A stretch of DNA of 64,000 nucleotides from Muricea muricata (Eukaryota > Cnidaria > Anthozoa > Malacalcyonacea > Plexauridae), in NCBI GenBank assembly GCA_963855995.1, contig OY979721.1, forward strand, positions 5,001,195 to 5,065,194, given 5' to 3'. The position numbers and the translations under genes are program-made. Position 1 is the stretch's first letter. Every line of letters starts with the position of its first letter. Shown in pieces: positions 29,221 through 41,999 of this stretch. A model generated the notes under the pieces. It was not told where the DNA came from. It did not search any database and was given only the letters and a program-made list of their open reading frames with translations.

Positions 29221-31029
29221 TGACGGTATTTGCTGACTTGTCGGTTATGACGATTGTTTTAGTCACTGCTCGTCGTGGTCGAAGTGTGTCGAATGCCGTG
29301 GTGAAATGAGTGAGATTTGAAATGATTTTGCGAAAAAACTGCGAAGATACTGCTTAAACATGTAATATTTCTATAATATACACACGAGGTTCTCCCATGG
29401 ATTTGGGGGAAAGAAGAAAACACGGTCAATTTTACAATGGGAACACGAAATAAAAGGAAAGAAAATAATGGGGGAACATGATTAAATTTTGCAAAAGTGC
29501 ATGGGAACAAAGCAAAAATTTTGAAGGGAACTTGGGAAGTCATAACCCCCCTGGGGGACCTACATACATAATCATTTTGTATTAAATTTGTACAATAAAT
29601 CTCTACATCAAGATTATATACCAAGAAAAATATTTTTCTTGCCAAAAAAAGCTTGCTATGTGGCACTCTAAATTAGGCTTATTTGTCTTGTGAGGCTATA
29701 GTGGAGAGTAGACTTTGGCTGCTGCAGGAGACTGCTACAAGTTGGCAGGGGTCTTTCCTCACGCGAATATTTTGCTAGAGAAAGTCACAGTCACAATGAG
29801 CAGTAGACTTATACAATTAATAATACACAATGCAATTAAAAAGTAAGATTTGTGTAAACGAAGACCTCTTTATATGATCCCAGCTAGATGTAGCTAGGCA
29901 GTTCCCGAGATCCAGCCTGTCATATGTGAGTGTTTATATGATCTCGCTTGTATCCTGCCTGGGCATCAGTTGCCAGGATCCCATCTAAACCGGATGAAAT
30001 TTATACACTCAGTCCCAGCCGGGCGGGATGAATTTTGACTTCGAATTCTGAGCATGCACAATAGCACTTTGTGGCAAAAACATTTGGCATCAAGCATTAA
30101 AATGGCTTCTGTCTGGTAATGTTATCGGCCATTTAAACGCGCAATCCCACCTTAGTGAGTTTTGTGTCTAAGCGAGAGATAAAAATTTTCCATCCCAGCT
30201 AGGCAGTATCTAATAACAAGCCCTCAGAAAGTGCAGTTGCACTAGTTGCATCCGGTTACAATTTGCACACAGCAATGAAAGTTTTCTATTTAGTAATATC
30301 TAATTTCTTTTGTGCATTTTGCTGCAACTGTAGATTTTAAAGTTTTTCTGCCACAAAATTTTGCTGCAATAGCAATTTATGCTCTAAACCTGCTCCTGGA
30401 GATCCCCATTGAACCCCCTACTCTCCAGTATGGTGTAGATGGGGTTTAATTTTAAGCGTTAGCATCCTACATTCTACAGGTTGTAAAAAAAGTAAACCAT
30501 TTGAAATAGCCGCAAATTAAAATTAGCTGCAATCTGTTGCATTAATTTTACAGCTCGGAATGTTTTGAACTAATAATTCGAAAAAAAGCACAATATTTTA
30601 CACCCTTTGGAATCCTAGGAAATTATTATTGATTTCTCTTGTGTACAAAGCATTTGGTTTTTCATTTAGAGCATTCAGGCTGCCATGTTAATACAACAGA
30701 ATGCAGCCAACTTGAATTGTGGCTACTTCAAAGGGTCTACTTTTTATTGATACACCCTGCAAAGTGTTTAGTGTTGCATTGCTAAAAATTTTGCCGTTTA
30801 CTGTCATGAAAATCTTCAAAGTTAAGTGTTGAAGCAGGTGTAAAAATCAGCCAATCTGAACAGTTCATGGTCGACTCAGCCTGTAAGAGGACCCACTTAT
30901 CAACTCAGCCCAACCAACTCAACCCAGTTCACAAGGCGACTTGGTCCAGCATCTAAGTCAACTTAGTAGTTACACGAAGTTAAAAGGTGTTTCCAAAGTG
31001 TTTCATTGTCATCAGGGGAGTCCAATAGA
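29221..31029. other. No gene recognised
   Basis: Unassigned AT-rich DNA. The minus-strand frame at 29259-29666 lacks any recognisable domain. A mariner-type end (gatacaccctgc) lies near 30757. Confidence 0.4.
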
Positions 31030-31294
31030 AATTTGTGAATTTGATAAAACTGAAGCAAATTTAAAATTTTCCGATCAAATTTTTAAATAGTTTCAGGCTC
31101 TGCTCAACGGTCGTTAGTGCTACCGCTGTTTTTATATTTTGCGGAGGAATCGATTTGCAGAAAAGCGTTAATAAATCAGTTTTTGGCATTTTAAACAAAA
31201 AAGGACTTACTGTAGGGCAACAAAAACAACTCCGTTTGGTGACAAACCTCAAAATTTCTTGTCCTTTCTTTCCGTCTATAAATTTCTTTTGCAA
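31030..31294 (-). pseudogene. Unidentified open segment
   Basis: Minus-strand frame with CCPTVSPFLFKMPKTDLLTL and a Lys-rich C-terminus (SLKLFKNLIGKF). Composition looks protein-like but I do not recognise it. Possibly a fragment of a repeat-encoded protein. Confidence 0.2.
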
Positions 31295-31802
31295 CTTAAT
31301 ATAGATTATTATGATGATTTGAGATAAAAAAATATGTGATTCTCTTGTAGTTAAGTTATTTGTTTATTCGGCCGAGTTGTCTTTAATAGTAGGCCGAGTT
31401 AGTTGCGGGAATGGGCCGAGTTGGTTTGGGCCAAGTTGGTTAGTGGGCAATCTCGTTCCCCGAGCCCGTGATCCTTCCACGCGAAGGAACGCGAGGCTCT
31501 GGGATAATCCCAGGTAGCCCACTAATTGATGGTAAATATATTTTTGGTTCAATAAATATGTGTATTCATCCCCGAGCCGCAGCGCGGAGCGCTGCCCGGA
31601 TGAAGCCCGAGGCGAGGGTGACTAATTCTGAGATGCGAAAGGCATCCGCCATTATGTGTTGGTTTGGTATGGTTTGGACCACTGAGCTTTTCGACTTTTT
31701 AGCTGACGTCATTGAATTTCGAGAGGATTTTTATAATAGATGTCATGAAATCTGTTGAGAAACAAATAGGCCGTGGGCCACTAACGATTTTCGTTTAACG
31801 AC

Positions 31803-32034
31803 GTTGCCCAAATTTGCAGAATAAAATATTTCGATATAGACTTACGTTTTGAACTGTGCTGAATTCAATTCCTCTTGTTCCCAAGTCTGAAACCCCGCGG
31901 TTTTTGTGTAAAATAGCATTGAATATTCATGTTTTGAAATTTAAATATAGAATAAGCCGCCATTGTTCTGTTAAAAACACATCGTTCAACAATGCGATGT
32001 TTGGTACCAGTCTCTTCCGCAATGTGATATAAAA
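31803..32034 (+). repeat. Left arm of a 6.5-kb-spaced inverted repeat
   Basis: Inverted match of about 230 bp with 38059-38290 (e.g. acatcgttcaacaatgcgat), roughly 95% identical by eye. Together they enclose the foldbacks and minisatellite of 32-38 kb. Confidence 0.7.
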
Positions 32035-32096
32035 TCATAGATATAGGAGACCTGGATCGCTGACGTATACCTAGCGTGCGTGACCCCCAATAGAAG

Positions 32097-33862
32097 AATC
32101 CAAGATGGCGTCGCAACCGGGCAAAAAAATTAGGAATTGTATTACGAAAAACAGGTTTTTGGACTTTTTTGATCGTTTAACTGCTTCGAATCACGTTCAA
32201 GTGGACTTTTTTGAAAATAGATCACTATTGCGGAGGTTTTGAACGCAAAATGAGAACAGTGTGCTAGATTCTTACAAAATTATCGTTCGCTGAAGATTCC
32301 AAGGAGTGGACGTTGTGACCGGTTCCGTTAGTTTGCGTGGATTATTGGACTTTTAACACTTCGAATCACGATCGATCGCGTATATTTAGGAAACGATGTA
32401 TATTATCGATGTTTTAGTTGTGAACAGGAAAGCGTTTGCCGAATTTTATGAAAAATATCATGGGTTAATTTCCTCAGTATCAGCAGCTATTATGACTGCA
32501 CATCAACCCCAGCTAGAAGGTAGAGTTTAGTTTGTTTGTTTGTTTGTTGATTATGGTTTTTATAAATTTATGAGAAATGATTGTTTGTGTATGATCTGCT
32601 GACAAAGTAGCACAAATTTAACAACAAATTATTTAAATAAGTATGAAAGAAACCCATGTTTCCAATTGGTTTCTATTGATTTATGATTATTGATATCAAT
32701 ACATATAACTTGTGCAAATCTGAGAAGCTAAGCATAGTTTTAGAGACTCATAATATTATTAAAGTGTAGGTGTACATGCATGGGGCTTGATAACATGCAT
32801 GAATCAAATTAACATTTAATATACTTGAAGCAAAGATCTGTTAAAATGACCAGGTTTTGTGTCATCAAAACTCAGAAAATGTCTGGTAACATAAATTATA
32901 GATGTACAGCTTAATAAAGTTCAAAATACAAATTGCTGGTTGCCAATGTGATTCTGATTTTACTCAAAATCAATTACAATATTGAAATCTGCACATGAAA
33001 ATCTTACCATTTGTCAACAAGCTGTGCCTGGGAAAAATGTGTTGCAAAGATGAAAATAAGATTTGAAATACTGTAATTTTATAAAGCTGCGGCAAGCTTG
33101 TTAACAAGACATTTATAAATGTGTGGGAATGTGAACACAGTGTTTGCAAGACAGTTTATTATAAAATCAAATATTCTTTAGGATTGCTACAGAGATAGTT
33201 AAGCAATATAACTTGTAATATTGACTTCTGCCTATAGGTATCAATTTTCATTTAATAAACATAATAAATATGACATCTTTGCAAGCCATTAATAATAAAT
33301 ATGACATCTTTGCAAGCCTAAAGCAGAACTGCTGCATGTCATGCCTCCTGCAAAACTTGTAGTGTACCTATACTGAAGGACAAATTTTATGCAGATATTC
33401 AATTTCACATTTAATACTAAGCAAAAATCCAAATAACACTCAAAATCAAAATCACTAGAAGTAATAATTTGCAAAAAAGTTAGATTTACTACAAGAACAA
33501 ACTAAACAACCAGTTTTCTGCTCCAGAAGTCTTTAATGAACGATATTTGATATATGATAAACATCGTTTTCTAAATATATGCGATCGATCGTGATTCGAA
33601 GTGTTAAAAGTCCAAGAATCCACACAAACTGACGAAACCGGTCAAAACGTCCACTCCTTGAAATCTTTATCAAACGATAATTTTGTAAGAATCTAGCCCA
33701 CTCTTCTCATTTTGCGTTCAAAACCTCCGAAATAGTGATCTATTTTCAAAAAAGTCCAGTTGAACGTGATTCGCAGCAGTTAAACGATCGAAAAAGCTCA
33801 AAAACCTGTTTTTCGTAATACAATTCCTAATGTTTTTGCCCGGTTGCGACGCCATCTTGGAT
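32097..33862. mobile_element. Foldback element with ~325-bp arms
   Basis: Left arm 32097-32420 starts ATCCAAGATGGCGTCGCAAC. The right arm 33535-33862 ends with the inverse. Both include cgatcgatcgtgattcgaag or its complement. The 1.1-kb middle is AT-rich and noncoding. Confidence 0.75.
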
Positions 33863-34129
33863 AATACTGGATCAATATATACTGGATCACGCATACATAT
33901 GCCTCAAGTGAAGCCAGCAGAAATGACGAATTTGGAGTACCAAGATGGCGGACAATCAGCATTTTCAATAGATAAATAAACTTCCTTATTTTAAGGAAAT
34001 TTACGGAAATTGAAAACGCTGCTTAAAAGCTTACTCTTACACCCGCAAAGAACACTGGACCTGGAGTACCAAGATGGCGGCGATGACTTCAAAATTTTAT
34101 TATGTATGCGCGATCCAGTATTATTCAGA

Positions 34130-34935
34130 TCAATGGTTCAAACCCATTTTCTCATTCCTCAACAAAACACGTGAAAAAAAGGCTGTTTTCCAAAATGTTT
34201 TAAAGCGACAAATTTTGACAGATTTTATCCAGAAGGAGTTAGCGACTTCCGCCAAGGCGCCAAGCTTTGATTTTACGCAATAAACAATGTTTCTGCTGTG
34301 TTTCCCCCAACGACTCACAACCCATATATGTACGTACCTGTAAACTTTACCTTGTGAAAGACCAGTGAAAAGCTTTTAGTGAAAGTCTGCTGTGAAGTTG
34401 TATATAAGACGTCAATTCACTGTTTTACGAAAGTCTAGCTTGCATGTCCCACTTTGGTTCCCAGCAGGCGGAGCGCGTCTTAGCAGATGTCTTGTATATC
34501 AATATGTCTTTAGGCGGGGTGCGAATGCACGTAAACTAACGTCGGACTGGATTATTCATCATCGTTCATGTTTTCATCCTCGTAGTTACTATTGATCATG
34601 TCTTCTTCATCGTAAAACAGTGAATTGAAGTCTTATATACAACTTCACAGCAGACTTTCACTAAAAGCTTTTCACTGGTCTTTCACAAGGTAAAGTTTAC
34701 AGGTACATATATGGGTTCTGAGTCGTATGGGGGAAACACAGCAGAAACATTTGTTATTGTATTCGCGTAAAGTCAAAGCTTGGCGAAAGTTGCTAACTCT
34801 TCTGGATAAAATCTGTCAAAATTTGTCGCTTTAAAACACTTTGGAAAACACTTTTCACAATTTCAATTTCACGAAACAATTTCACGCGTTTTGTTGAGGA
34901 ATGAGAAAATGAGTTTGAACCCATACAGTAAATTT
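34130..34935. mobile_element. Foldback element with ~300-bp arms
   Basis: Arms 34130-34430 and 34612-34935 are inverted copies (tttaccttgtgaaagaccag and complement). The short middle contains aggcggagcgcgtcttagca. Small indels separate the arms. Confidence 0.7.
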
Positions 34936-35039
34936 TGGTCATCCGTTCAGAAATTTTCTATTGCAATAGAGTTCTGTGCGCGCGCGCTTATGAAATTTCT
35001 CTGAGAATCAGCGCAAATTTTTCCAGTATTGAGCAATAC

Positions 35040-35300
35040 TGCACCAGCATAGATATTAAAAAGGGGAATGGATTGGCAACGCTATTCAATACTATACACG
35101 ATCTTCGGTTCAGTTATTTTGAATAAACCGAAAACATTGCACAACTCGCTATGGTAATTATGCGCATGAACGAAATTGAGTTCATGAGCATAATTACCAT
35201 ACAAGTTTGGCAATGTTCGCTTCCGGTGTGCTCAACTGAAGATAAAATATAGACAACAAGAGTTGCCAATCCATCCCTTTATCTAATATCTATGGTACCA
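35040..35300. mobile_element. Imperfect hairpin MITE
   Basis: tagatattaaaaaggggaat...ggattggcaac pairs with gttgccaatccatccc...aatatcta, and the core atggtaattatgc pairs with gcataattaccat across gttcatg/catgaac. Confidence 0.55.
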
Positions 35301-35454
35301 GCACTTTTTATCTCATTCGATCTGAAATGCCCAGTAAGATTCAGTCTAAAAATGTAGATTTTTCTTGTGCCATTTTCAGATGCGTATGTTAACATTCCGA
35401 GCGTTATAAAAAACTATACATCAGAAGGAGCTTCAAGATTATTACTCCGCCTGC

Positions 35455-35556
35455 CGTAGGCGAGGCGGAGTTTTAAATTCGCCCCGTTTCTGTATTTTTA
35501 CTCCGCCTGCCGTAGGCGAGGCGGAGTTTTAAATTCGCCCCGTTTCTGTATTTTTT
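35455..35556. repeat. Two tandem copies of a 46-bp unit with a GC-rich palindrome
   Basis: CTCCGCCTGCCGTAGGCGAG followed by GCGGAG folds on itself, then ttttaaattcgccccgtttc. The second copy at 35501 matches the first. Confidence 0.75.
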
Positions 35557-36198
35557 TCCTTTTCATTTTTTTTCGGTGTCGCAAGTTGGCGCAGCGCTCA
35601 TGGGTGATACCGCTGGCACAAGCCGCGTGAGCCGACCTAAACACGGCGTTTAAACTCAATTTCTAGCGGAATATGTCAACAAAACACGCATTTTAACATG
35701 TATGCTAGAACATCTAAACCGCAAGAAGGTTTTACGTGCAAAGATTCACATGCAAAATGTTTTAAAACGACAAATTCCACCGCGAAACTTTACCGAGGAG
35801 CGATGTATCGCGGGGAAGTTTTGAGAGCGTGTTTCCGTCATTTTCTGTTGTATTCCTACTTTTAAGGAAATTTAGAAATTTCTACACAAGAATCAAACGC
35901 AAATTCTACTGAAACATCTATGTACAAAACACAATTTTTAACATGTAATAGTGAACAAAAAGGGACAGGAAGGTTCTTTATCAAAACATTGCTCCAGAAA
36001 TGTTTTAAAACGGCAAATTTTGATAGACTCCATCATTCCATGATCAAGGAGTGAGTCTAGGAAATGTGTTCCTAATTCTAAACACGTTGTGGTTTCTTTC
36101 CTTGGTTTTCAAATCCTACCTATGCTGAGATGCTAATATTTCGTACAAAATGATTTATTTGCTTGTGGGATCTGATATAATTATAAAAGGTAAGATAC

Positions 36199-36272
36199 AT
36201 TTTACATTCCAGTTCCAGAAATACATATGTTAGTCTAAAGTTCCCAACAAATTATATCGTGGAGACTTCAGA
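36199..36272 (+). repeat. Direct repeat flanking the 31-bp minisatellite, left
   Basis: 74 bp (attttacattccagttccag onward) repeated in the same orientation at 37516-37589 with a handful of differences. Confidence 0.65.
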
Positions 36273-36642
36273 CTTAATAGCTTAGTCTAATTTTTAATTT
36301 TTGTTGTTTTTATGAGCGATTTTAATACTTGTTTTGTTAGAACGTCAACAGTCATAGCTGAGTGCGGCATTTTAGTCTTTATCTATAGTATTTATAATAA
36401 CTTTCTTTATAAAAAAATTGACATGTTTATTGTTGAATAGTTGACTCAGAGAAAGGATTTCAAATTGGATATCACAGAAAATACAGATCACAGATATACT
36501 TTTAAGTCGATTACTGTAAAGATTGTTGCTATAATTATTAATATAGCAAGACAAAATTCAAAAATGCAAAGTAAAAAAAAGGAACAAAATTTAACTTAAA
36601 TTCTAACTTAAATTTAGTAAAATTTCAACTGGCACTTTCTCA

Positions 36643-37330
36643 ATTTGCCAAAACTTTATCCGACACCCTGCCTATATACCAATGTTTTAACTGACACCTG
36701 AAGCTTTCTGGAAGTAAATACTTTGTCAGCATGACGAAAGTCTAACTGACAACTTGTGGGCATGCATGTGCTGGTCAAAGTCTAACTGACATCTTGTCAA
36801 CAAGCCAAAAGCCTTACCGACATCTTGTCAACAAGCCAAAAGCCTAACCGACATAAGCCTAGCCGACATCTTGTCAACAAGCAAAAAGCCTTACCGACAT
36901 CTTGTCAACAAGCCAAAAACCTAACCGACATCTTGTCAACATGCCAAAAGTCTAACTGACAACTTGTCAACAAGCCAAAAGCCTAACCGACATTTTGTCA
37001 ACATGCCAAAAGCCCAGCTAAGTAACTAACATCTTGTCAACATGCCAAAAGCCCAACCAAGATCTTGTCAACATGCCAAGTGTTTAACTAGGAGCATATC
37101 AACATGTCAAAAGTCCATTTTAAAGCTTGTCCACACATCAAAAGACTAACTCAGATCTTATCAACATGTCAAAAGTTTAGTCGAAAACTTGTCAACTAGT
37201 CAAAATCCTTACCAACATTTTATAAACATGCCAAATATTTACCTGACACCTTATCAACACATCAAATATCTAATTCAAAGCTTGTCAATGTATCAAAAGG
37301 CTAGCCAACATTTTGTAAACATCAAAAACA
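36643..37330. repeat. Minisatellite, ~31-bp unit
   Basis: About 18-20 units of ctaaccgacatcttgtcaac-aagccaaaag. Units near 36780-36960 are nearly identical and become more diverged towards both edges. No open frame is maintained. Confidence 0.85.
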
Positions 37331-37515
37331 TAATGAACTCATTGTTAAATGCCTAAATGGCATAATGTAAACATGCAAAATATATATTTTGGGTGCTTTC
37401 ATGCACATTTTATTTAAATAATATAATAAATACTTAACAAATCAAGCCAGGCAGCAGCTCAAAATTTGGAATAAAAAAAACAAAAATACTGAATTATAAG
37501 TCATATTTTTGAAGA

Positions 37516-37589
37516 TATTTTACATTCCATTTCCAGAAATACATATGTTAGTCTAAAGTTCCCGACAAATTATATCGTAGAGACCTCAG
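37516..37589 (+). repeat. Direct repeat flanking the 31-bp minisatellite, right
   Basis: Second copy of 36199-36272, 1.3 kb away. Confidence 0.65.
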
Positions 37590-38058
37590 GCAGTGTGCTA
37601 CAGAATAGATTTAAATGATGCTATCAGGTTAATATATTGATGTATTGTATACACTTTTAGTAAAATGTTCTTTACTTGCAAAATAAAACAGCTATATGTT
37701 GGTGGTATTATGACTAAAGAATCTTGTTTAACATATGTACTATGAAAGTGTTTAATTTAAATTAAATTCTAAAAAATGCAATCCTACTAGGACTCTGGAC
37801 AGAGTGCCTAGCAGGCTAGCAGGTCACTCAGACATTGATTTTTGGTTATCTTAGTGATTACATAAGATGTGCTAGCAATGTCTTACTGGTAAAATGCCTT
37901 GGAAGGTACCCTAATAATAATTGATTTAAAAAGGAATTAGTTGGGCAGAACAGAAATAATATACCCCACCTCCAATGAACTCTCTAGTTACAGCTCTGCC
38001 TGGCCTTGAGCCCATTTTCATTTCGGCAGACGGAGTGAACGCCTTAGCAGGCGTCTTG

Positions 38059-38290
38059 TTTTATATCACATTGCGGGAGAGACTGGTACCAAACATCGCA
38101 TTGTTGAACGATGTGTTTTTAATAGAACAATGGCGGCTTATTCTATATTTAAATTTCAAAACATGAATATTCAATGCTATTTTACACAAAAACTGCGGGG
38201 TTTTAGACTTGGGAACAAGATGAATTGAATTCAGCACAGTTCAAAACGTAAGTCTATATCGAAATATTTCATTCTGCAAATTTGGGAACG
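38059..38290 (-). repeat. Right arm of the 31.8-38.3 kb inverted repeat
   Basis: Inverse of 31803-32034. Confidence 0.7.
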
Positions 38291-39344
38291 CAATTGCTTT
38301 TCCAGACGATTTTCCCGTGGTCGGCCCACCGCCTAAAATCGAGATCATTAAAAAACAATAAAAATAAATCAAAAATACGGAAAAGACGACGAAAAACGCG
38401 CCAACAGAAGGAAACAAGATCGGAAACGTACATAAAAGATAGCCATATTCAGACTATTCGGTAGCCGTAATGATTCCACATTTTAATTTCGAAGTTTACG
38501 TTTCTTTGTTTTGTAAAAGCAAGACTGTAGTTTTATTGTGAGTGTGAAAGTAATTTACAGGTAAAAAATACGACCGTAGCTATTTTAATAAAAAATGCAA
38601 GGCTTGAAATGGTTTTTGTTGCAAAGCAAAGATTTCATAGTTTATAAATGTAGCGTAATGAATTGTATTTCATACTGTACCAAAGTTCACTCTACGCATG
38701 ATGACATACGGACCAAAGACATTTGAAAAATTCAGTATTTTGTCATTAAAACTGGCAATTCTTTCATTATTTTCACAGTTGTTTAAAAAAAAATATAGAA
38801 CGCATTATTAAAACTGCCGTGTCGGCGTGTTGCTATGACAACAATCTTGAGTATACTTCATGTTCCGAAAATATAGCTGCATCTTTGATATATTAAGTCG
38901 AGAGGTTTTGCATGCATGCATGCATGTATTTCTAGTTCGTATTTATGCGTGTGTAATGATTACTACTCAGTCTACAACTGTATTGATTACGCGCGCGGTC
39001 AGCATGTGATGCGTCATGTTTACATCATGTAGTTACATATATTTTCCTACGATTGGCAACTTAACACCTAAATTGCACGCGTAGCCCCGTAGAAATAGTA
39101 CAAAAACTAAACAAATACACTTGAAAACACAAAATAAACACTTTAAAATTAAGCTCTTATTGATGATAATTGATAACTGCCAGCCACATTTTTGGTTGAA
39201 AACAACACTGAAAATATAGACTGCGAGTAGTCACTAAAGGAAAGGAGTTGATGAAAGGAGAGACTGCAGACAACACAGGAAGAAATGAAATACGCGTTGC
39301 CACTGCCGTACACAGCGTCACACATCCGTACACAGACTTTCCTC
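38291..39344. other. No gene recognised
   Basis: The Lys/Arg-rich frame at 38282-38464 has low complexity and no domain. A short tandem atgcatgcatgc lies near 38910. Confidence 0.4.
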
Positions 39345-41055
39345 TAACCACAGTTAATAGAAGAAGATGGTTAGGCTAGCTGTACCACGTGACAAATTAT
39401 GTTATTCAACCGTGCTTTGACGGGTCACGTGGTCCGGTCCCTGCATCAAGTTTCAATCGCTTAACTAGATTATATAAAAACATGCGCTCGAAAGTTCAAA
39501 TATAAAGTGGTTCCTTTTTATTTTATTCCTCTATTTTCGCTGGGATTGTGGTTGAATGCCATGGCTTGCGAGTGCTATCTATTACATGGTTATTCTAGCA
39601 GTTAAAAGATCAGGTTTTTGGTTTTTGGAACTGGCTTCAGCGCATCCCGACGAGAGTAAACACACATTAAAATTAGACAAAAACGCAAGAAAAGAGCGAC
39701 TAAATTAAACAACGAAGACACAAGAGTTGTCGACGAACAATAAGAAACCAAGAAATGCGTTGAACGAGGCAATATGTATCTTTGCAAAATGCGAGCAACA
39801 TTCCAAGGCAGAATGCATGTTTGATGCGCGTGTGACATGTAATGTATTTTCTATAATCTTCAGCGAACAGTACATTCACTGCATGTTATTACTGCGAAAA
39901 ATTAGCTACACGATTCACAATGTCTATTTGATATTTACATCGCATATTCGTCTTCTTCAAAGTGTCAAGTCTGGCCACTGAGAGCAACAAAAATCGATCG
40001 CTCGTTGATCCGACGAAATTGTGCCATATACTATATATCCATAACATGGTCATAGAAAGCTTATTAAGTATTCAAAAACATCGTAATATATCATAAAACA
40101 ATCTAACCAGAAATCCTTACATTATAAGACCTGCAGTAAGCTAGCAATGCAGTATGTATAAACTATGCAGATGCAATATATATTAGTTCACTGAAGTTCT
40201 GTAATATTCCCGAACTACTCAATCCTGCATATAACATAAAAATTTTTTTTACATTTCGTCTTTAAAGTTTCAATTATCCGGTTTTATTAATAATAGATGT
40301 TCTGGAATTACATATAACCTGAGTTTTGAGAACCGATGCAGGCTTGATCCACACTATTGTTCAATCCAGTCTCGTAAACAAATTTTCGCCATTGACACAC
40401 ATTTAATACTATACTGTCCCATCGCAGATGCAACTGTCGTTGCGTTTGTTTTGCAAGGACCACATTCTCTGTACTTCCAGCCCGTGTATCTCATTTTGAG
40501 TGGTTTGACTATTAATACAGAGTCACAGTCATATCTTATGACAAACAATTGACATCACACCGTGAATTTCCATCGAAGCGTCAGTGAATTCTATCCTTAT
40601 ATCGTCTCTTTCAGCTTTGCTCATATCCACGGCAACTTGTACATGATAAACTCATCATTTCAAACATTTTCAGATGCTTCTAAGTAAATTTGAGGCTTGC
40701 TTTTCCTCAATATCTTTCAATTAGCCATTCGTTTGTCATACTTGACCTCGGGACTTTACACTCAAACAATTGTAATTTGATCTCCTAGGCTGTTCTTGGT
40801 GCCCGAAATCCCAGCGGGACATACGTACAAACCGTGATAATAAAAAACTATACATTTTACTAACGAAAAAGGTTTAAAGATCGCTTAAATTTAACAAAAT
40901 ACTCTACATCCTCTATTATTTTCCTAGTATCACTCCTTCACTGATGCAGGTTCGGGACCACGTGACCTTTATTTTAGCGGGTTTCAACATCATTTTAGAA
41001 TCCCTTTGAAGTTTGCCGGCTAGCCTACCCATCTTCTTCTATTAACTGTGCTCTA
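39345..41055. mobile_element. Foldback-like element with ~100-bp arms
   Basis: cacagttaatagaagaagat at the left is mirrored at 41020-41055, and cacgtggtccggtccctgca by tgcaggttcgggaccacgtg near 40945-40975. The middle has a minus-strand frame (40354-40548, WKYRECGPCKTNATTVA) of unknown nature. Confidence 0.55.
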
Positions 41056-41999
41056 ACCAATGCAAGTGATTGTAGTGTAATAGCTTCACTAGTTTGGAAG
41101 TTATTCCTTTTTATGAGGAGCACTTTTCTTGGGACACTCGGTATGTTAGTAAATATTTAGTAATATGTTGGAATTATTATGTACATTATGTGAAATGTAT
41201 TATATGTTACATTATTTGACACGTGTTACAATTACTAATTAGTTGTATGGCATAATAATTTTATGGTATTAACTTATTTGCGTTTTGAAATATACCACAC
41301 CGAAAATGGAAACTAATAAATTCAATATAAAGGTGCAATATATACAATGTGGTATTTCCCAAAACACAGAAACGACACAATACAGCACAACTTACCCAAC
41401 ACTGGACAACACATAGATACACAACTTACGAGCAACACATTGTGCGACATTATTTAATCTGTCTTTAACCAAGAGTTTAATTAAAGTATGCAAACAGTCT
41501 GCAGCATCCACTGTAGTCATTGCAATTCTTAATATTCTCAAGTAAGTCGTTAAAAACCCGAGCTGCTTAACCTCTGAAGGCCCCAGTCTTTATCGGAACT
41601 ACTAGGCGATCTTAAGTCATTTAAGAACTTACGCTCTTTCAGTTTTAAGTAAGATGGCCAGTTACTGAAGTGTATGGCCTTAGATTCAAGTTTGGCGAGG
41701 TGGTAGTCCCTACGCTCGCCAATAGGCAGCCAACCAATGTACCAATTGAAATAACATCCGATAAACTAGCATAACGCCCCAGGACAGCGACCGTTAATTG
41801 CATTCCTTGTAGTCGTTTTAAAAAATAGATTGGTATGGAACCAGAAACGACGTCATTATTGTCTATCGTGGATAGAACAAGGAGAGAGATGTTTGAGCTT
41901 TCTTAATCCCGACAATGTTACATAACTCCTCTACACTTTTCCTGATTAGAAAATTAGAAAGCGCTTGGAAACGAGGCTAGTTTTATTCCATTACAGTCC
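41056..41999. other. Unassigned; contains a repeat shared with 58311-58360
   Basis: 41931-41980 (cttttcctgattagaaaatt...agcgcttggaaacgaggcta) matches 58311-58360 almost exactly in the same orientation. Confidence 0.45.

Noticed and set aside
29259..29666. 135-aa minus-strand gene
   Set aside because: Low-complexity hydrophobic and Ser/Thr composition, no domain, no splice context.
36643..37330. Possible CRISPR array
   Set aside because: The 31-bp units abut without unique spacers and drift gradually: a minisatellite in eukaryotic DNA.
39345..41055. Host exon at 40354-40548 (Cys-containing minus-strand frame)
   Set aside because: No convincing splice sites and no family recognised; it sits within a foldback-like element.
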